Shown in pieces: positions 23,816-27,026 of a stretch of 27,026 nt of DNA (positions within the stretch are counted from its first letter, which is position 1; each line of letters opens with the position of its first letter). Below the pieces are notes generated by a model that saw nothing but the letters and a program-made list of their open reading frames with translations, was not told where the DNA came from and searched no databases. Both the position numbers and the translations under genes were made by a program. This DNA comes from Campylobacteraceae bacterium (GTDB lineage Bacteria; Campylobacterota; Campylobacteria; Campylobacterales; Sulfurovaceae): assembly GCA_027026055.1 (NCBI GenBank), contig JALVPA010000170.1, positions 1 to 27,026 of the forward strand, in the 5' to 3' direction.

Positions 23816-24160
23816 TTACTTGTTCGCTTCGACAAATTCTGGCGTACAGAAAATACCGCAGTGGCATTTGCCCTCTTCGGGAATCTCTTTTTCAAGGGCG
23901 GGTTTGCACGGACAAACTCTATCGTCGGCGCTCTTGAACTTTCCGGGTTTGGCGGGATCCTCTTCCACCATAAAACAGGGACAAAAACGTTTGCCATAAA
24001 GCAGTTTGTTGCGCGCTAATCCCATAATGACGCCTTCGTTGACCTCTTCGTTCGGATGGTATTTAAAACCGAACTGCGCACACACTTTATCGGTAAAGGC
24101 TTTGGTCTTCTCCAACTCTTCCAAAAACTCGGGCGAACTCATATCCAATTGTTTCAACAT
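23816..24160 (-). CDS. Ferredoxin-thioredoxin reductase catalytic-subunit family protein
   Basis: 114 residues from ATG at 24160 with AAGGAT upstream. The hallmark Cys motifs are CPC (60-62), CPC (83-85) and CHC (99-101), plus Cys105. In plant and cyanobacterial FTR these Cys hold a [4Fe-4S] cluster next to a redox disulfide that reduces thioredoxin. The gaps between motifs here (20 and 13 residues) are wider than in the cyanobacterial enzyme, as is common in FTR-like proteins of non-photosynthetic microbes. No variable-chain gene is nearby. Thioredoxin reduction is inferred from family only. Confidence 0.9.
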   Translation of the reverse strand: MLKQLDMSSPEFLEELEKTKAFTDKVCAQFGFKYHPNEEVNEGVIMGLARNKLLYGKRFCPCFMVEEDPAKPGKFKSADDRVCPCKPALEKEIPEEGKCHCGIFCTPEFVEANK

Positions 24161-24228
24161 AGGTTACTATCCTTCATACAATAAATTGTTTTCGATTGTA
24201 AATCGTTATATCTTAAACCAAATTAATA

Positions 24229-24234
24229 TATAAT
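24229..24234 (+). promoter_or_regulatory. Putative gatC operon -10 element
   Basis: TATAAT lies 38 bases before the gatC ATG in a very AT-rich gap divergent from the FTR-type gene. The gatC ribosome site is AGGTAA. Confidence 0.6.
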
Positions 24235-24272
24235 AAAACCCCATACAAATCTATGACACAGGTAACCGAACG

Positions 24273-24563
24273 ATGCAAATCGACAGCGAACTTTTGACCA
24301 AACTCGAAACTCTCTCGCACTTGAGGGTCGCGGACGACAAAAAAGAAGAGATTATGCGCCAACTCACCGATATTCTCGGTTACGTAGAAAATCTCAACGA
24401 ACTCGACACCGAAGGACTCGATCCTTTCTTCTCGATGCTCGAAGGGGGCACGCCGATGCGCGAAGACGTCACGCACAAAGAGGAAAACGTCGCACGTGAG
24501 ATTTTGGCGCATGCGCCGATGGCGGAAGAGGATTTCTTTATCGTTCCCGCTATTATCGAGTGA
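24273..24563 (+). CDS. gatC: Aspartyl/glutamyl-tRNA amidotransferase subunit C
   Basis: 96 residues, the normal GatC length. It begins with a helix holding LLTKLETLSHLRV, then the conserved helix QLTDILGYVENLNELDTEG, and LREDV-like MREDVTHKEE, ending with FFIVPAIIE; this is the full GatC pattern. In the cytoplasm it holds together the GatA and GatB subunits that convert Glu-tRNA(Gln) and Asp-tRNA(Asn) to the amidated forms. gatA and gatB are not in the window, as is usual when gatC is detached in this phylum. It starts a + strand gene string. Confidence 0.93.
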   Translation: MQIDSELLTKLETLSHLRVADDKKEEIMRQLTDILGYVENLNELDTEGLDPFFSMLEGGTPMREDVTHKEENVAREILAHAPMAEEDFFIVPAIIE

Positions 24564-24567
24564 ATCG

Positions 24568-24915
24568 ATGACGACCCTATACGGTATTCGTAGTTGCGAT
24601 AGCGTCAAAAAGGCGCGTAAAGTCTTAGAGAACGCGAATATCGCCTATCGTTTTGTCGATTTCGACGAAACGCCGCCTGACGAAGCACTGTTGCGCGAAT
24701 GGGCGAAACATGTTGGCGTCGATACGTTGTTCAATACCCGAAGCAAGACCTACAGAGATCTCGGACTCAAAAAGAAATCCCTCGACGAAAACGACAAAAT
24801 TGCGTGGATGGTGCGAGAAAATCGTTTGATCAAACGTCCCGTACTCGTCGAAAACGATCGCGTAACGGTCGGTTTCGATACCGCCTATTACGACAACATC
24901 ACCGCAAAAGGATAA
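24568..24915 (+). CDS. ArsC/Spx-family protein (YffB-like)
   Basis: 115 residues from ATG at 24568, 4 bases after the gatC stop; a longer frame upstream lies inside gatC and is rejected. The thioredoxin-like fold of the ArsC family is clear: TLYGIRSCDSVKKARKVLE with a single Cys10, then FVDFDETPP, and the cis-Pro loop LIKRPVLVEN near the end. The CDSVKK form resembles YffB more than true arsenate reductases, so reduction of arsenate is unlikely; a glutathione- or thiol-linked reductase role is possible but unproven. Confidence 0.9.
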   Translation: MTTLYGIRSCDSVKKARKVLENANIAYRFVDFDETPPDEALLREWAKHVGVDTLFNTRSKTYRDLGLKKKSLDENDKIAWMVRENRLIKRPVLVENDRVTVGFDTAYYDNITAKG

Positions 24916-24918
24916 GCG

Positions 24919-25989
24919 ATGGCCATTTTCGATATCAAAAAATTGTTACAAAGCGTTGTGGCGCACGGTGCCTCGGATCTGCACCTCGTTAGCCGTTCGG
25001 AACCGCAAATCAGACTCGACGGCGCGCTCAAGCCCGTCAATCTTCCTAAACTTACCGGCGAAGATATCGAAGAGATGTGTTATTCGATGATCACCGAAAA
25101 GCAAAAGCAGCATTTCGAAGAGTACGGCGAGCTCGATTTTGCGCTTGAACTTCCCAAAATCGGACGTTTCCGTGCCAACTATTATCGTACGCTCGGCGAT
25201 ATGGCGGCGGCGTTTCGTATCATTCCCATCGAAGTACCGTCTCTGGACGATCTCGGCGCGCCGCCTGTCTTCAAGCACCTCATCAAGCGCGAAAAGGGAT
25301 TGATCCTCGTGACGGGTCCGACGGGTTCGGGTAAATCGACGACGCTGGCGGCACTGCTCAACGAAATCAACGAAACCGAACAAAAACATATCATCACCGT
25401 CGAGGATCCGGTCGAATTTATCCACCAGAACAAAAAGTCGGTCTTCTCCCACCGAGGAGTCGGTGAAGATACGCGTAGCTTCGCCACGGCACTCAAATAC
25501 GCCTTGCGCCAAGACCCCGATATCATTCTCATCGGGGAGATGCGGGACAAAGAGACGATCGAAGCCGCACTTACCGCCGCGGAAACGGGACACCTTGTTT
25601 TCGGTACGTTGCACACTTCCTCCGCACCGGGGACAATCAACCGTATCATCGACGTCTTTACCGGCGACGAGCAACCGCAAATTCGCGCCATGATCTCCAC
25701 CTCGCTCGTAGCGGTTATCTCGCAAGCGCTTTTACCCAAAATCGGCGGGGGACGCGTCGCCGCACACGAAATCATGGTCACAAACCACGCTATCGCCAAC
25801 CTTATCCGCGAAGACAAAGTGCATCAAATTTATTCACAAATGCAACTCGGACAAGGCGACACCGGTATGCAAACCCAAACACAAGCGCTTCTCAAATATG
25901 TCAAAGAGGGTAAAGTCGCCAGAGATATCGCATTGCAGTTCTCCAACAAACCGGAGGAACTCTCCAAAGCGTTGGGAAGTTTATACTAA
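24919..25989 (+). CDS. pilT: PilT-type retraction ATPase
   Basis: 356 residues, start ATG 3 bases after the previous stop. It has the PilT N-terminal PAS-like domain (GASDLHLVSRSEPQIRLDG), Walker A GPTGSGKS (133-140), the Asp box and Walker B IILIGEMRD, the His box GTLHTSSAPGTINRI, and the C-terminal AHEIMV and NLIREDK motifs of PilT/PilU. It powers disassembly of type IV pili from the cytoplasmic face. No other pilus gene is in the window. AIRNLIRE of PilT reads AIANLIRE here, a small change of unclear meaning. Confidence 0.93.
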   Translation: MAIFDIKKLLQSVVAHGASDLHLVSRSEPQIRLDGALKPVNLPKLTGEDIEEMCYSMITEKQKQHFEEYGELDFALELPKIGRFRANYYRTLGDMAAAFRIIPIEVPSLDDLGAPPVFKHLIKREKGLILVTGPTGSGKSTTLAALLNEINETEQKHIITVEDPVEFIHQNKKSVFSHRGVGEDTRSFATALKYALRQDPDIILIGEMRDKETIEAALTAAETGHLVFGTLHTSSAPGTINRIIDVFTGDEQPQIRAMISTSLVAVISQALLPKIGGGRVAAHEIMVTNHAIANLIREDKVHQIYSQMQLGQGDTGMQTQTQALLKYVKEGKVARDIALQFSNKPEELSKALGSLY

Positions 25990-26012
25990 AGTAAAAGTGC
26001 ACGCCCCTTTGG

Positions 26013-26018
26013 TACAAT
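26013..26018 (+). promoter_or_regulatory. Extended -10 promoter for cvpA-lysS
   Basis: TGGTACAAT is an extended -10 element 40 bases before the cvpA ATG, in the 69-base gap after pilT. It suggests cvpA and lysS have their own start rather than depending on gatC transcription. Confidence 0.55.
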
Positions 26019-26058
26019 AACGTCGCGCAAAATGCATTCGTCTCAAGAAGGATAGAGT

Positions 26059-26631
26059 ATGGAACAGTTTACGATGCCGGCATTCAACTATTTCGACGTC
26101 ACGTTAGGCAGTGTTATTTTGATCCTTTCCGTCAAAGGATTTATGAGCGGTGTCGTCAAAGAGGTTTTTGGCTTGGCGGGCTTGATAGGCGGTGTCTATT
26201 TCGGTTCGCGTCTCGCACCTACGGCAGCCGACTTTATCGCAAAACAGATCCCTCAAATCCAAAATATTGCTCTTCTGAAACTTTTGGGATTTGTGGGTGT
26301 GTTGATACTTGTGTGGCTTACCGCGACCGTCATCGGTAGCATACTTTCCCGTTTGACTTCCGCCAGCGGTCTCAGCTTTTTGGACAGATTGCTCGGTTTC
26401 GTCGTCGGCGGAGGGAAATATTTTATCATTTTCGCCCTTATCGTAACGGCGCTCTCGCACGTATCGCTTATCAAAGAAAACATGAAAAAATATGTCGACG
26501 ACTCCATCCTCTATCCCCTATTGGTGGAAGCGGGTGAAAAAATCATCAAAATCACCCCGGAAGATTTCAGCTTTAAACCTACCAAATCCAACGAAGCGAA
26601 CAGTACCGCCGCGCTGCATACAAACCCTTAA
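26059..26631 (+). CDS. CvpA-family inner-membrane protein
   Basis: 190 residues, ATG at 26059 behind AAGGATAG. Four transmembrane helices lie near 14-30, 34-50, 73-95 and 110-130. The family block FNYFDVTLGSVILILSVKGF then MSGVVKEVFGLAGLIGGVYF matches CvpA, and SFLDRLLGFVVGGGKYFIIF is the second conserved block. The cytoplasmic C-terminal tail is variable. CvpA proteins are linked to colicin V export and envelope homeostasis in other bacteria; the molecular function is not settled. lysS follows after 29 bases. Confidence 0.9.
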   Translation: MEQFTMPAFNYFDVTLGSVILILSVKGFMSGVVKEVFGLAGLIGGVYFGSRLAPTAADFIAKQIPQIQNIALLKLLGFVGVLILVWLTATVIGSILSRLTSASGLSFLDRLLGFVVGGGKYFIIFALIVTALSHVSLIKENMKKYVDDSILYPLLVEAGEKIIKITPEDFSFKPTKSNEANSTAALHTNP

Positions 26632-26660
26632 AATCAGCAACAAAATACGAGGAGTAATCA

Positions 26661-27026
26661 TTGATTTTCGACAATCCTTATATCCAGGAGCGTATCAAAA
26701 AAGCGCAAACGCTTAAAGAGAAAGGGCACAATCCCTACCCTTCCGATATCTGCAAAGGAATGCGTAGCTCCGAGTTTCTCGATACCTACGCCTACCTAAA
26801 ATCGATAGAGGGTGAAGAAAAGTCGGCACCCGATGTTTGTGTCACGCTGACCGGACGTATCAAATTTATCCGTATCATGGGACGAGCGACGTTCGCCAAA
26901 ATCGAAGACAATGACGGATTGGTGCAAATCTACTACAACCGAGACGAACTCCCCGAAGGCTACTACAACGATGTCGTCAAAAAACTCTTCGAGGTGGGCG
27001 ATATCGTCGAAGCGACGGGGTATCCC
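26661..27026 (+). CDS. lysS: Lysyl-tRNA synthetase, class II, N-terminal part (partial)
   Basis: The frame from a TTG at 26661 (GGAG 6 bases upstream) is open for 122 codons to the right edge. It begins MIFDNPYIQERIKKAQTLKE and continues NPYPSDICKG, then an OB-fold with VTLTGRIKFIRIMGRATFAK followed by IEDNDGLVQIYYNRDEL. This is the anticodon-binding domain of class II LysRS, before the catalytic domain, which lies outside the window. The enzyme charges tRNA(Lys). Start choice is well supported by the ribosome site. Confidence 0.93.
   Translation, partial: MIFDNPYIQERIKKAQTLKEKGHNPYPSDICKGMRSSEFLDTYAYLKSIEGEEKSAPDVCVTLTGRIKFIRIMGRATFAKIEDNDGLVQIYYNRDELPEGYYNDVVKKLFEVGDIVEATGYP

Noticed and set aside
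24568..24915. Arsenate reductase linked to the molybdoenzyme
   Set aside because: The single-Cys CDSVKK form resembles YffB rather than ArsC, and the gene lies in a different operon more than 3 kb away.
24968..24990. tRNA or other structured RNA near gatC-pilT
   Set aside because: No cloverleaf or CCA-bounded structure found; the region is within well-supported coding sequence.

Overview
The window is a piece of a Campylobacterota (epsilonproteobacterial) chromosome, most likely from a free-living, respiratory lineage. Support: a fused ispDF followed with ATGA overlap by an HP1021/Cj1608-type orphan regulator, then a Sat-like and a PgpA-like gene. As I remember it, this is the order of Cj1607-Cj1610 in Campylobacter jejuni. 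T-rich promoters with TATAAT -10 boxes and strong AAGGAG ribosome sites fit. I cannot name the genus. Base composition is moderate (about half G+C by eye) except for one AT-rich insert.

Layout. 1-257: 3' end of metE (+), then a small acidic helical gene (-), a non-coding stretch with a 7-bp tandem repeat (about 524-929), and mrp (-). 2300-6007: ispDF, HP1021-like regulator, Sat-like protein, PgpA-like membrane protein, one compact + strand operon. 5997-10054: a - strand operon of malic enzyme, a DUF2868 membrane protein and a DUF3482 GTPase. 10055-12930: an intergenic region holding a perfect 44-bp tandem duplication, then a two-gene AT-rich + strand island encoding a secreted serpin and a secreted FecR-domain protein. 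12934-20929: a seven-gene - strand unit for a Tat-exported molybdopterin oxidoreductase: four-cluster ferredoxin subunit, NrfD-type membrane subunit, 1116-residue catalytic subunit, hairpin, TorD-like chaperone, multi-cluster Fe-S protein, and two unidentified small proteins. 21192-24160: - strand histidine kinase, dapE, rhodanese and an FTR-type Fe-S protein. 24273-27026: + strand gatC, ArsC-family protein, pilT, cvpA and the 5' part of lysS.

How it fits together. The molybdoenzyme operon looks like a complete periplasmic catalytic subunit plus quinone-side membrane module with its own maturation genes; its substrate cannot be read from sequence. The least ordinary items are the serpin-FecR island, the Sat-like and PgpA-like proteins whose catalytic residues are largely replaced, the regulator with Ser47 in place of the phosphorylated Asp, and the uncharacterised molybdoenzyme with its accessory genes. 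No tRNA, rRNA, CRISPR array, insertion sequence or integrase was seen.
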